Source of the DNA: Saprospiraceae bacterium
GTDB lineage: Bacteria > Bacteroidota > Bacteroidia > Chitinophagales > Saprospiraceae
Length of the DNA: 53,255 bases
Assembly (NCBI GenBank): GCA_026986005.1
Contig: JALSPK010000045.1
Span: forward strand, 1-53,255
Direction of reading: 5' to 3'
The notes below the pieces were generated by a model. It did not search any database and was not told where the DNA came from. It was given only the letters and a program-made list of their open reading frames with translations. The position numbers and the translations under genes were made by a program. This document shows positions 43,708 to 52,276 of the stretch, one piece after another (the first letter of the stretch is position 1; every line of letters starts with the position of its first letter).

Positions 43708-45833
43708 TATTTCATTGTTGTTTCACCTTTGCCAATATCTGTACCAAGTCTTTGTAGGTAAGCTATTAGAGCTACTATCTCTTTATTTTCTAGTCCGGGA
43801 GTTTTGATTCCATTACTATTAAGGTTAGCAGCGATTTCTTTAGCTTGTTTTTTAGCCAAGTCAGTTGCTTTTTTCTCAAAGCCTTCTGCGTAAGGTGTTC
43901 CTAGCATTCTTAAGACATTAATCTTGCTTTCCATTGAACTATAATCTATGTCATTTTCTTGAAACCAAGGATACCTAGGCATGATTGATCCTGGTGATGT
44001 GCTCCTAGGATCAAACATATGATCATAGTGCCATTTGTTAGGATACTTACCACCTAATCTATGTAAGTCCGGACCTGTTCTTTTTGAACCAAAAAGAAAT
44101 GGTCTATCGTAAATAAATTCTCCAGCCTTAGAGTACTGTCCATATCTTGCAGTTTCTGACCTAAAAGGTCTAATCATTTGCGAGTGGCATCCAACACATC
44201 CTTCTCTGATATATAGGTCTCTACCTTGAAGTTCGAGTGGAGTATAAGGTTTTACAGAAGCTATTGTAGGAGTATTGGATTTGACTAAGATTGTAGGTAT
44301 AATCTCTACCATACCACCGATGAATACAGCTACAAAAGCCCAAAAATAGAATGCACCCATTCTGCTTTCAATCCATCTATGGCCTTTGTTTACATGTTGA
44401 ATCCTTTCTAATGCTGGTGCTTCTGCTTCTTCATTTGCAACAAATGTGCCTTGAGCAGCTGTTTTCCAAAGATTCCAAACTGCCATTAGTAGTCCGATAT
44501 AATACAATGTTCCCCCAACTGCTCTAATAGCATACATAGGGATTACTTGTGTAACAGTATCCAAAAAGTTTCCATAAACTAGTGTCCCATCAGGAGAAAA
44601 TTGTTTCCAGCTTAATTGTTCGGTTACACCTGCCCAATACATTGGTATTACCCACAATATGATTCCTATTGTTCCCAACCAGAAATGCCATTCAGCAAGT
44701 TTGGTTGAATACAACTTGGTTTTATATAATTTTGGAAAAAGATAATAAAACATACCAAAAGTCATGAATCCATTCCACCCCAATGTTCCTACGTGAACAT
44801 GTGCAATAGTCCAGTCAGTATAGTGTGTAATGGCATTTACAGATTTGATAGACATCATAGGTCCTTCAAAAGTTGACATACCATAAGCGGTGATGGCAAC
44901 AACAAAGAATTTTAAAACAGGATCTTGTCTTACTTTATCCCACGCACCTCTTAAAGTAAGGAGTCCGTTAAGCATACCACCCCAAGAAGGAGCAATAAGC
45001 ATCAATGACATTACTGTACCTAAAGATTGAGCCCAGTCAGGTAATGCAGTATAAAGCAAATGGTGAGGTCCAGCCCATATATACAAGAAAATCAAAGTCC
45101 AAAAGTGAATTACTGATAGTTTGTATGAATAAACCGGTCTGTTTGCTGCTTTAGGTACAAAATAATACATAAGTCCAAGATACGGTGTAGTAAGGAAGAA
45201 TGCAACAGCATTGTGTCCGTACCACCATTGTATCAGTGCGTCGTGAACCCCGGCAAATACAGGGTAACTTTTGAATACATCAAATGGAATTTCAAGGTTG
45301 TTACCAACATGCAGCATAGTTACTGTTATCCAAGTAGATATATAGAACCAAATAGCAACGTAAATGTGACTTTCTCTCCTTTTTACGAGAGTCATAATCA
45401 AGTTAATTCCAAATGCAATCCAAGAAACAGCAATAGCAAGGTCAATGGGCCATTCTAACTCTGCATACTCATGCGAGCTAGTAATCCCTAAAGGTAATGT
45501 AATCGCAGCAGCTAAAATTATTGCTTGCCACGACCAAAAGTGGAAGCATCCAAGCTTTTTGCTCCACATTCTTGTTTTTACTAAGCGTTGAGTTGAATAA
45601 TATACCCCTGTAAAAATAGCATTCCCTACAAATGCGAAAATTGCAGCATTTGTGTGTAACGGTCTCAATCTACCATAAGTCATCCAAGGTATGCCTAGAT
45701 TCCAATCCGGTAGAAATAACTGAAAGGCTATCGTGAGTCCCACTAATAGCCCAATAATACCAAAGACAATAGAGGCAATAGCAAACTTGCGCACAATGTC
45801 ATTGTCATAATAAAATCGATCAATTTTTGTCAT
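43707..45833 (-). CDS. ccoNO: cbb3-type cytochrome c oxidase, fused subunits I and II (CcoNO)
   Basis: A 708-residue fusion. Residues 1-~470 are the 12-helix haem-copper subunit CcoN, with metal-ligand His residues in helices such as RLRPLHTNAAIFAF, QWWYGHNAVAFFL and YTDWTIAHVHVGTLGWNG. The rest is CcoO, a membrane-anchored cytochrome c with REGCVGCHSQMIRPF (haem c). It performs high-affinity oxygen reduction. N and O are separate genes in Proteobacteria; the fusion is common in Bacteroidota. It starts 51 bases after ccoS. Confidence 0.95.
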   Translation of the reverse strand: MTKIDRFYYDNDIVRKFAIASIVFGIIGLLVGLTIAFQLFLPDWNLGIPWMTYGRLRPLHTNAAIFAFVGNAIFTGVYYSTQRLVKTRMWSKKLGCFHFWSWQAIILAAAITLPLGITSSHEYAELEWPIDLAIAVSWIAFGINLIMTLVKRRESHIYVAIWFYISTWITVTMLHVGNNLEIPFDVFKSYPVFAGVHDALIQWWYGHNAVAFFLTTPYLGLMYYFVPKAANRPVYSYKLSVIHFWTLIFLYIWAGPHHLLYTALPDWAQSLGTVMSLMLIAPSWGGMLNGLLTLRGAWDKVRQDPVLKFFVVAITAYGMSTFEGPMMSIKSVNAITHYTDWTIAHVHVGTLGWNGFMTFGMFYYLFPKLYKTKLYSTKLAEWHFWLGTIGIILWVIPMYWAGVTEQLSWKQFSPDGTLVYGNFLDTVTQVIPMYAIRAVGGTLYYIGLLMAVWNLWKTAAQGTFVANEEAEAPALERIQHVNKGHRWIESRMGAFYFWAFVAVFIGGMVEIIPTILVKSNTPTIASVKPYTPLELQGRDLYIREGCVGCHSQMIRPFRSETARYGQYSKAGEFIYDRPFLFGSKRTGPDLHRLGGKYPNKWHYDHMFDPRSTSPGSIMPRYPWFQENDIDYSSMESKINVLRMLGTPYAEGFEKKATDLAKKQAKEIAANLNSNGIKTPGLENKEIVALIAYLQRLGTDIGKGETTMK

Positions 45834-45884
45834 TAGTTTCAGCGTTTTGTTAAGAAATATTGTTAATTCTAATTTTGTTTAATT

Positions 45885-46058
45885 TTATTTTACTTCTTCT
45901 TTGGTATCGTCTTTTTTAATCTCTGTGTCAAAAAGCATCCTGATAGCCGGGGTAGTAGAGTCATCGAATTGACCGCTTTTTACTGAAATAAAAAAAGCCA
46001 CCAAGAATCCTAAAGCCACTACAGCCCCCATGAATATTAATAAATATATAGCTTCCAT
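45885..46058 (-). CDS. ccoS: cbb3 oxidase maturation protein CcoS
   Basis: A 57-residue protein. It begins MEAIYLLIFMGAVVALGFLV and continues with a second stretch FFISVKSGQFDDSTTPAIRML and an acidic/basic tail. The N-terminal helix and the GQFDD..TPAIRML motif match CcoS (known form: GqFdDl..pa.riL). It is needed for cofactor insertion in cbb3 oxidase. It is the first gene of the cluster, with a perfect promoter 27 bases upstream. Confidence 0.9.
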   Translation of the reverse strand: MEAIYLLIFMGAVVALGFLVAFFISVKSGQFDDSTTPAIRMLFDTEIKKDDTKEEVK

Positions 46059-46084
46059 CAGTATTTTTTATGCAATAAACACGA

Positions 46085-46115
46085 CAAAAGTAGTAAAAAA
46101 TTCTATGAAAGCAAA
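46085..46115 (-). promoter_or_regulatory. Promoter of the cbb3 operon
   Basis: Minus strand: TTTG (46112-46115), a 19-base spacer and TACTTTTG (46085-46092), the best consensus match in the window. It drives ccoS-ccoNO-ccoQ-ccoP. I see no clear FNR site. Confidence 0.75.
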
Positions 46116-46159
46116 AAAAAAAACTAAAAAAGGATAAAAAGGTCATTTTTTTTTCAAAA

Positions 46160-46195
46160 GGAAAGGGTGGTCTTGGTTGAAGATCCACCCTTTTC
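46160..46195. promoter_or_regulatory. Strong hairpin between the cbb3 operon and the FAD gene
   Basis: A near-perfect 9-11-bp GC-rich inverted repeat (aaagggtgg/ccacccttt) extended by tctt/aaga around a short loop. It lies about 45 bases upstream of the ccoS -33 box in the divergent region. It is not placed as a terminator for any gene I call. It could be an operator or a terminator against read-through. The 528-base gap 46059-46586 also holds a MITE-like copy and two promoters. Confidence 0.5.
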
Positions 46196-46238
46196 CTAAA
46201 TTACTATGAAATCACTTCTAAATAACTAAAACTATTTA

Positions 46239-46315
46239 GTGTCTGTCTATCTGTGTAGTTACATAATATCGCAAAAAGAATATTTTTCAATTTTAATGAC
46301 TTTATGGACAAACAC
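46239..46315. repeat. MITE-like element, family 1, internally deleted copy (C)
   Basis: A 77-bp element. On the minus strand its first ~57 bases match the left part of the element at 10378-10536 (gtgtttgtccataaagt, then ttctttttgcgatat), and it ends directly with the opposite inverted repeat. Flanking tattta on both sides is a likely target duplication. Confidence 0.7.
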
Positions 46316-46544
46316 TATTTAGCCCTAGATTTTAAACATTTTGTGTTTATCAAATCTTTTTCCGATAAAATAACAAATGTTTAAGTTTAAGATACAACTC
46401 TGTGGTTAATTGGATATGAATTTAAAATGTGTTGCATGGGTTTTATCTTTTTTCAGTATAAAGTAAAATGATTAAAACAAAAATTATATTATATTGTTAG
46501 GTATATTCAATTGTTATTATATGGTTTTATTCAGGAATAATCTT

Positions 46545-46552
46545 TATATTTG
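46545..46552 (+). promoter_or_regulatory. -7 box of the FAD oxidoreductase gene
   Basis: TATATTTG, 34 bases before the ATG; only a T-rich stretch (atggtttta) lies at the -33 position. Confidence 0.4.
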
Positions 46553-46586
46553 GTTAGAATTAATTGTATAAAATGTTTGATTAGTT

Positions 46587-47615
46587 ATGAGAAAATATAA
46601 ACTTCTTATCGTGGGGGCAGGTCCTGCAGGAATTTCTTTGGTGATGGAAGCTAGAAATGCAGGGTTGAGCTCTGACGAGATCCTGATAATAGATAAAGCC
46701 GAAGCTCACTCTTGGGTAATAAGATCGCTATATCCTGATAAGAAATTAGTGACGGCCAATTATAAAGGAATGCCTGCTGTTTGTCATGGTGTGATGTGTT
46801 TGGAGGATAGTAGTAAAAAAGATACTATTAATTATTTAGATAAAGCCATTAAAAATACCGGAGTTAAAGTTAATTATAGAGAGGAAGTATTAAAGATTGA
46901 GCATGTTGATAAAAATGGTGATGAATTTTTTAATGTGATAACGAATAAAAATAAGTATGAGTCTAAAATTGTTGTGATTGCAATTGGCATATTCGGTAAA
47001 CCTAATAAACCGGACTATAAATTACCACTAAAGCTAAAAAACAAAATTCATTTTGATATAACTTCTTTCTTTGCAAAGGGTGAAAGTGTCTTGGTAGTTG
47101 GAGGAGGAGACTCAGCGTCTGAGTTTGCCCAGTATTTAGTTGAAATGGGTAATAAAGTGACACTATCATATAGGAGAAAAGAATTTATTAAGATGAATGC
47201 AATTAATCGGAAAAGTTTGATTGAATTGGCTCATTGTGGTAAGGTTAGTATTTTATTTGAAAGTAATATATTTAGAGTAGAGGTTTCTGAAAGTAAAACA
47301 CCATTGGTTTACTTTAAAGAAGGGCATTTTGGTATGCAGGAATTTGATAGGATTGTTTATGCACTTGGAGGTAGTACACCTGAAAATTTTCTTAAATCCA
47401 CAGGAATTGATTTTTGCGAGGATACACCTAAGCTAAAAGAAGATGGAGAGACGAATATTAAAGGATTATTCGTTGGAGGAGATTTATTAGCAGGTAAAAA
47501 AGGAGGTTCTATTTCTCATGCATTCAATTCTTCGAGATTGACGATGGAAAAAATATGCCGCAGCTATTTAGATTGTGAAATTGCAAATAAAACAAATTAT
47601 TTTATTGACCTATAA
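46587..47615 (+). CDS. NAD(P)/FAD-dependent oxidoreductase (thioredoxin-reductase-like, no redox CxxC)
   Basis: A 342-residue two-dinucleotide-domain flavoprotein: FAD motif LLIVGAGPAGISL (residues ~5-17), NAD(P) motif VLVVGGGDSASEFAQ (~172-186) and a final ATG-like motif GLFVGGDLLAGKKGGSI. The size and order resemble thioredoxin reductase or the YpdA-type bacilliredoxin reductases, but the CxxC disulfide motif is missing. The nearest cysteines are C-H-G-V-M-C, in a different place. It diverges from the cbb3 operon. The substrate is unknown. It ends 3 bases from the converging gene. Confidence 0.82.
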   Translation: MRKYKLLIVGAGPAGISLVMEARNAGLSSDEILIIDKAEAHSWVIRSLYPDKKLVTANYKGMPAVCHGVMCLEDSSKKDTINYLDKAIKNTGVKVNYREEVLKIEHVDKNGDEFFNVITNKNKYESKIVVIAIGIFGKPNKPDYKLPLKLKNKIHFDITSFFAKGESVLVVGGGDSASEFAQYLVEMGNKVTLSYRRKEFIKMNAINRKSLIELAHCGKVSILFESNIFRVEVSESKTPLVYFKEGHFGMQEFDRIVYALGGSTPENFLKSTGIDFCEDTPKLKEDGETNIKGLFVGGDLLAGKKGGSISHAFNSSRLTMEKICRSYLDCEIANKTNYFIDL

Positions 47616-47618
47616 AAA

Positions 47619-49004
47619 TTAAATTTTAAACTTCGCTCCTATATTTAAGCCAAAACTATGTCTGTATATATCAAATCCTGCACTTTCTTTCATCAATGAA
47701 TTTATACCGACTTTGTATTGTGGGCCGAAGGTTAATATAAGCTTCTTTTTTAATCTATATTGAAGTTTAATATCTAAATGAAAATCTCCAAGTAAATTTT
47801 TTCTTCTAAGGCTTTCTGCTGTGTTGTCTAAAGCAATAGTCTTACCTTCCGGTGTTATCGCTTTTGCATTGTTGCATGTCAAGACGTTAAAATCTATCCC
47901 CGCCTTTATTTCATATATTATGGATTTAATAGTTGAGCTATATGCTATCAGAACAGGTATTCTCAAATATCTTCTGTAATTGAACTTAATGTCATGGATA
48001 TTGAAGGTTCCTTTAGTCTTTGCTCTTTCGTATATACGCAGTGTATCAGTAAGGCTTTTATACACAACTTTTGTTAGTGCACTATCCAATATTATGTCCT
48101 GCCTGTCTTTGTATGTGAAATCAAGTTTGCTATCAATTTGACCATAATTTAATCCGGTATAAAAACTAAACTTTTTATATAAAGGGATATTGTATCCAAA
48201 GAACACATCAAATGCCTCCAATTGTTTTTCGTTGTTTATTACGTTTTGCATGAAATTATTTGCTTTGTTTTTTGACAACGAAAAGCTGTTGTAAATGTAA
48301 TTCGCAGCGATTGAGATATCAGGATAGAGATTTATATTAAAGGATCTTTTCGAAACAAAAGTTTTTTTAAAAGGGATATATTTCAATTGTAATTCTTGTC
48401 TATTATATATCAAACCATTTATTCTTGTCGGAGTGTTTGAAATTGATTTGTAAGAATGCATTCTTCTAACGATTTTAGAATTGGTGTACTCCTCACTTTT
48501 TGATAGTATTATATTTTTTTGTTCTTTTTCCGCTTCTATTTTAGAAGTATGATCAGGATTAAATGTATCACTCGTTATCTCTGAAAAGTTGTGTGAATGA
48601 TGATTTTTTCTTTTTACGATATCATTTTTATTATTTATTCTTGTTTTTGAATCTGTGTAAATATTTTTTATATTTCTCTTAGTAGTTGTAGATGTTCTTG
48701 AATTTTGCGTTTGTGAATTAATTGGAAATTGATTGTTAGGATTAACTCTTTGTGTCTGATAACCGGAATTATCTAGATTATCTCTGACTATTTCACGTTG
48801 ATTCGGACTATGGTTTATTTTCAAAAAATATACTGTGGCAAACAAAAAAGCGATTGAAGCAGCAATCCAAATGAATCCCCACCTGCGTTTTTTCTTTTTA
48901 TTCCTTTTAGCTTGAATACCATCCCAAATCTCGTAAGGGTCTACCTCACTATTGTAGTTCTCAAGCCTGTTTTTAATTTTATATTCAAAATTATTCATAT
49001 TCAA
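47619..49004 (-). CDS. Anti-sigma-like protein with C-terminal beta-barrel-like domain
   Basis: A 461-residue protein. The N-terminal ~40 residues are cytoplasmic and acidic/basic (including DPYEIWDGIQAKRNKKKKRR). One transmembrane helix follows (GFIWIAASIAFLFATVYFL), then a ~150-residue low-complexity linker rich in Asn/Ser/Thr/Arg. The last ~220 residues are Tyr-rich alternating strands resembling an outer-membrane barrel (LDIKLQYRLKKKLILTFGPQ, ending GLNIGAKFKI). It overlaps the ECF sigma gene by an ATGA junction, and this layout is a recurring Bacteroidota partner of ECF sigmas. An anti-sigma role is inferred from context; no canonical zinc anti-sigma motif is seen. Confidence 0.7.
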   Translation of the reverse strand: MNMNNFEYKIKNRLENYNSEVDPYEIWDGIQAKRNKKKKRRWGFIWIAASIAFLFATVYFLKINHSPNQREIVRDNLDNSGYQTQRVNPNNQFPINSQTQNSRTSTTTKRNIKNIYTDSKTRINNKNDIVKRKNHHSHNFSEITSDTFNPDHTSKIEAEKEQKNIILSKSEEYTNSKIVRRMHSYKSISNTPTRINGLIYNRQELQLKYIPFKKTFVSKRSFNINLYPDISIAANYIYNSFSLSKNKANNFMQNVINNEKQLEAFDVFFGYNIPLYKKFSFYTGLNYGQIDSKLDFTYKDRQDIILDSALTKVVYKSLTDTLRIYERAKTKGTFNIHDIKFNYRRYLRIPVLIAYSSTIKSIIYEIKAGIDFNVLTCNNAKAITPEGKTIALDNTAESLRRKNLLGDFHLDIKLQYRLKKKLILTFGPQYKVGINSLMKESAGFDIYRHSFGLNIGAKFKI

Positions 49005-49558
49005 AACTTAATATTAGATAATTTTATATTAGGGTACAATTTGTGTAATTTTCCCACCAGTAGTTTTCTAGCTCTTGATAGTCTTGATCTGGAGCTACTT
49101 TCACTTAATCCCAGCATTTCGCCTATCTCATTATGACTGTATTCTTCAAAAATATAAAGATTAAATATTTGTTTGTACTTGAAAGGTAAAGTGTTTATTA
49201 GATCTATCAATTCCTCTAGTTCAAGTTTGTCTATAACATTTGATTCATATCCGTTTGAATAAGATACATCCTTGTCATATGTCTCTTTTACCATATACAT
49301 TTTACGATATCTCCTTATTGCAGTACGCGCTACTATTTGCTTCATCCAATTTTCTAAGCCTCCTTTAGCCGGGTCATAACCATTGATCGAGTTGAAAATT
49401 TCTATAAATGAGTCCTGCAATATATCCTTAGCATCATGATAATCTTTTGCATATCTTCTACAGACGGTAAACAAAAGTGCAGAGAATCTTAAAACCAATT
49501 CTTTTTGGCTGTTATCATCTTTTGACTTGCATCCCAATATGATTTGTTCAGTCTGCAC
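49001..49558 (-). CDS. ECF-type RNA polymerase sigma factor
   Basis: A 185-residue sigma-70 family factor. Region 2 (~15-95) includes AKDYHDAKDILQDSFIEIFNSI and ENWMKQIVARTAIRRYRK. Region 4 (~125-175) includes INTLPFKYKQIFNLYIFEEYSHNEIGEMLGLSESSSRSRLSRARK, with its helix-turn-helix. It starts 6 bases after the lipoprotein gene and overlaps the anti-sigma-like gene, so the three form an operon. The promoter for the unit is not obvious. Confidence 0.94.
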   Translation of the reverse strand: MQTEQIILGCKSKDDNSQKELVLRFSALLFTVCRRYAKDYHDAKDILQDSFIEIFNSINGYDPAKGGLENWMKQIVARTAIRRYRKMYMVKETYDKDVSYSNGYESNVIDKLELEELIDLINTLPFKYKQIFNLYIFEEYSHNEIGEMLGLSESSSRSRLSRARKLLVGKLHKLYPNIKLSNIKF

Positions 49559-49564
49559 AATAGG

Positions 49565-51292
49565 TTAATTTAAAATTTTAAAATAACCATCAATCGTCTT
49601 GCTTTCCCCTTTATAATTAATCGTTCCAAAAAAATGACCTATTAAATATTGTTCATCACTTGTAATAATTTCAAAATTTAATGGATCATCATGTGTAGTT
49701 CGCATTATATCAAAATCTAACTTACTTAATAGTTTAATATACGAAAAATGACAAAATGAATCAGATTCATTAAAACGTATGGCAGCAATAGATCTTGATG
49801 ATACGGATTCTATGGTAGTGGCATTTTCCTCTTGATAAATGTAGTTGTTAATATCAAAAATCTCTTCCTCCTTATTATTGATATTTATGTATATATAAGT
49901 TGAAGTTTCTTTTAGCGGAATAAAATCTTTTGCTTCAATCTGTATTCCTTTGTATAAAAGAATTGGTGTTGAATTTTTTACAAAAGGTAATCCTTCTACA
50001 TCATAAAGAGAAATGTATGAAGAGTTACAACTGTATAAGTCAATTTTGTTTTGGATTGAATCGTGTACCGGAACTGAAAGTTTTGTTGAAAAATCATATC
50101 CTTTTTCTTCGACGATTAAAAAACCATGAGAAACAGGACTTTCTATTGATAATTCGAATTTGTTATTAAAATCATCAGGTAAAACCAGTTCTCCTATATT
50201 TTTTTCGTTTTTCCCAATTAGGTATTCATAATTAGATTTATCGCATTTAGGAATTATTAATGAAACGTCTTTATTCTCTTCCTTAAAAAATCTAATTGTA
50301 CCAAAATTGTCTGAATAATATTGTCCCAACAACAATCCGGTTTGTCGTTCTATTACTTCAAAATACACGTTTTCTGCAGGAGAATGGTCGCTATAAAGCA
50401 TTTGCCCTTCGATGCTTAAGATAATGTCTGTTTTATTGGTAATTATATAATAACCTGATTTTATAATATTAAATTTTAGGATATTTGATGTCGAGTGAAT
50501 TTCATTTTGAGCGATCCATTTGCCTGTATTCGAATCAAAAAACCATAAAATATAATTTTCATGTACTAAACAAGGAACATTTGATTTTTTTATTTTTACT
50601 GTAGCAGAATCTCCAAAAAACAATAGGTTTTCAGCATCATCTTCTATTTGAATCAAGGTTGAAAAAAGAGGAAAAACTATTGTTCTTTTTTTATCCAAAT
50701 TAATTCCGATATTAGAAAACGGGATGCCAAGATCGGGGTAACATTGTGTATTTTGCTTGAGAAAAGGAGATTTGCAGAATAGATTGAATGAGCCGGTATA
50801 TTTGTTATTGTTTTTATCAATTATTGAGTGTGGAGGAATATCCATTTCGATTGTATTGTTGTAAAAAAACTCACTATTGTTGGCTTTTGCATATATTTTC
50901 CTAGCTTCATTTTTTAGTTGTTGAACAAGGCTGACAACTGAAAGTTGATTTTTACTTGGTTCTATGTAAGCGTATTGAGTAAAATATTCACTTTTGTTAA
51001 AGGTTAATATTTGACCGTTTTCATCAAGAAACTTGTTTTTTATTTTGAAAATCCCGTTTTCATCTGTTTGTGTAGTTTGTAATTTATTGTTGTAATCCTT
51101 GAACGAAACTATAGTGTTTGGTAACACATTTAAATCTTGATCCACTACTTGTCCAATGATAGAACTCTTGCTAAAATACTGTATTCGGATAGGCTCTATA
51201 TGTATTATTTTCTTTGTGTAGCTGTCATTTCTGCCGCATGAGAATAAAAAGATAAAGCTTAAAAGAATAAAAATACGCAGTATATATTTCAT
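49565..51292 (-). CDS. Lipoprotein with carboxypeptidase-regulatory-like domain (hypothetical)
   Basis: A 575-residue protein. The signal peptide ends in a lipobox (LFSC, residue ~19), so it is a lipid-anchored envelope protein. Residues ~40-120 are a CarboxypepD_reg-like beta-sandwich (SIIGQVVDQDLNVLPNTIVSF, then TQTDENGIFKI). The rest is beta-rich, with a second sandwich near 290-370 (SIEGQMLYSDHSPAENVYFEV), and has no recognised family. It is first in the unit with the ECF sigma and its partner, so it may be part of the signal path or a target expressed with it. Confidence 0.75.
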   Translation of the reverse strand: MKYILRIFILLSFIFLFSCGRNDSYTKKIIHIEPIRIQYFSKSSIIGQVVDQDLNVLPNTIVSFKDYNNKLQTTQTDENGIFKIKNKFLDENGQILTFNKSEYFTQYAYIEPSKNQLSVVSLVQQLKNEARKIYAKANNSEFFYNNTIEMDIPPHSIIDKNNNKYTGSFNLFCKSPFLKQNTQCYPDLGIPFSNIGINLDKKRTIVFPLFSTLIQIEDDAENLLFFGDSATVKIKKSNVPCLVHENYILWFFDSNTGKWIAQNEIHSTSNILKFNIIKSGYYIITNKTDIILSIEGQMLYSDHSPAENVYFEVIERQTGLLLGQYYSDNFGTIRFFKEENKDVSLIIPKCDKSNYEYLIGKNEKNIGELVLPDDFNNKFELSIESPVSHGFLIVEEKGYDFSTKLSVPVHDSIQNKIDLYSCNSSYISLYDVEGLPFVKNSTPILLYKGIQIEAKDFIPLKETSTYIYININNKEEEIFDINNYIYQEENATTIESVSSRSIAAIRFNESDSFCHFSYIKLLSKLDFDIMRTTHDDPLNFEIITSDEQYLIGHFFGTINYKGESKTIDGYFKILN

Positions 51293-51463
51293 ATAAAAAA
51301 GATTATTACAATTTAGTGCTTTCTACGTTAATATTACTATTTCATTTGCTATTTATTTATAAAACGCTGCAAAATATATTAATGTTTTGTTAAAATTGAG
51401 GATATTTGTATACCTTTATGTTTTTCTTAGTCATAATAGCATTAAACTATTATTAGTCTATTC

Positions 51464-51494
51464 TTTGTTATTAGAAGAATAATAGTTAAGTTTG
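51464..51494 (+). promoter_or_regulatory. Promoter of the secreted coiled-coil gene
   Basis: TTTG (51464-51467), a 19-base spacer and TAAGTTTG (51487-51494) match the consensus exactly. It lies 41 bases before the ATG at 51536 and favours that start over the TTG at 51506. Confidence 0.7.
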
Positions 51495-51535
51495 AATATA
51501 TATTCTTGAATTTGAAAATAAAAACTCTTTTTATT

Positions 51536-52195
51536 ATGAAGATATTATATTTTTTGGCAATGTTAATTTTGATTGTAGGCCAATCATTTGGTCAAGTAAA
51601 AGAAAAACAAATAAACCTGAGTTTGGGAGTTCAACCTTGCTTATCAACTAATATTGATAATATTAAGGAAAAGAAAATAGCTAAATTGTGGAAAAAATTT
51701 TTTAAGCCTTATGGAAAAGTAAAAAGGAATAAGAGAGCTAAAGAGTATTACAGTACGGGAGTGACAGTCAATCGCATCAAATCAGGAGATCCTGTCGATG
51801 TGTATATTAAATTTGTAGAAGCAGCAGATGGTATCAATATGAATTTATGTTTTGATTTGGGAACTTCTTTTGTTGGTAAAGATACACCTCAAGAGTACAA
51901 AGGGGCTGAGGACGTGATAAACGAATTTGTCATATACGTAAAACAGAATCAGCTGCAAGATAAGCTTGAGGATGCTGAAGATGATTTGTCTCATCTAGAA
52001 AAATCACTAAAATCAGCTAGGAAAAAGAATAAAAAACTACATAGAAACATTGAGAAATATAAGCAAAAAATAATAAAAGCAGAGGAGGATATTGAAAAAA
52101 ATAAGGATAAGCAAGAGGATTTGAAAAAAAATATTAAACTTCAAACTGATAAGGTTAAGGAATTACAAAATGATATTAAAGCATTAAAAAAATAA
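51536..52195 (+). CDS. Exported protein with C-terminal coiled coil (hypothetical)
   Basis: A 219-residue product from the ATG at 51536: a signal peptide (MKILYFLAMLILIVGQ, ending SFGQ), a ~115-residue globular part without recognisable motif, and a ~75-residue very charged coiled coil (Lys/Glu heptads, for example DLSHLEKSLKSARKK). The frame extends upstream to a TTG at 51506, giving 229 residues, but that spoils the signal peptide. The coiled coil suggests a self-associating periplasmic or surface protein. The next gene is separated by a MITE-like copy. Confidence 0.7.
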   Translation: MKILYFLAMLILIVGQSFGQVKEKQINLSLGVQPCLSTNIDNIKEKKIAKLWKKFFKPYGKVKRNKRAKEYYSTGVTVNRIKSGDPVDVYIKFVEAADGINMNLCFDLGTSFVGKDTPQEYKGAEDVINEFVIYVKQNQLQDKLEDAEDDLSHLEKSLKSARKKNKKLHRNIEKYKQKIIKAEEDIEKNKDKQEDLKKNIKLQTDKVKELQNDIKALKK

Positions 52196-52198
52196 TTA

Positions 52199-52253
52199 TG
52201 TCTGTCTATAAAGTGCTTGATTATTAAATTTTAATGACTTTATAGATAGACAC
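52199..52253. repeat. MITE-like element, family 1, minimal copy (D)
   Basis: A ~55-bp palindrome consisting of only the two ends of the family: on the minus strand, gtgtctatctataaagtc with tattaaaattta, then directly atcaagcactttatagacag. The interior of the full-length copy is missing. Flanks taatta and taataa resemble a target duplication. It begins 4 bases after the coiled-coil gene stop. Confidence 0.7.
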
Positions 52254-52276
52254 TAATAAATTAAAAATATATTAAA

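Noticed and set aside
46587-47615. Standard thioredoxin reductase (trxB)
   Set aside because: The redox-active CxxC motif is absent.
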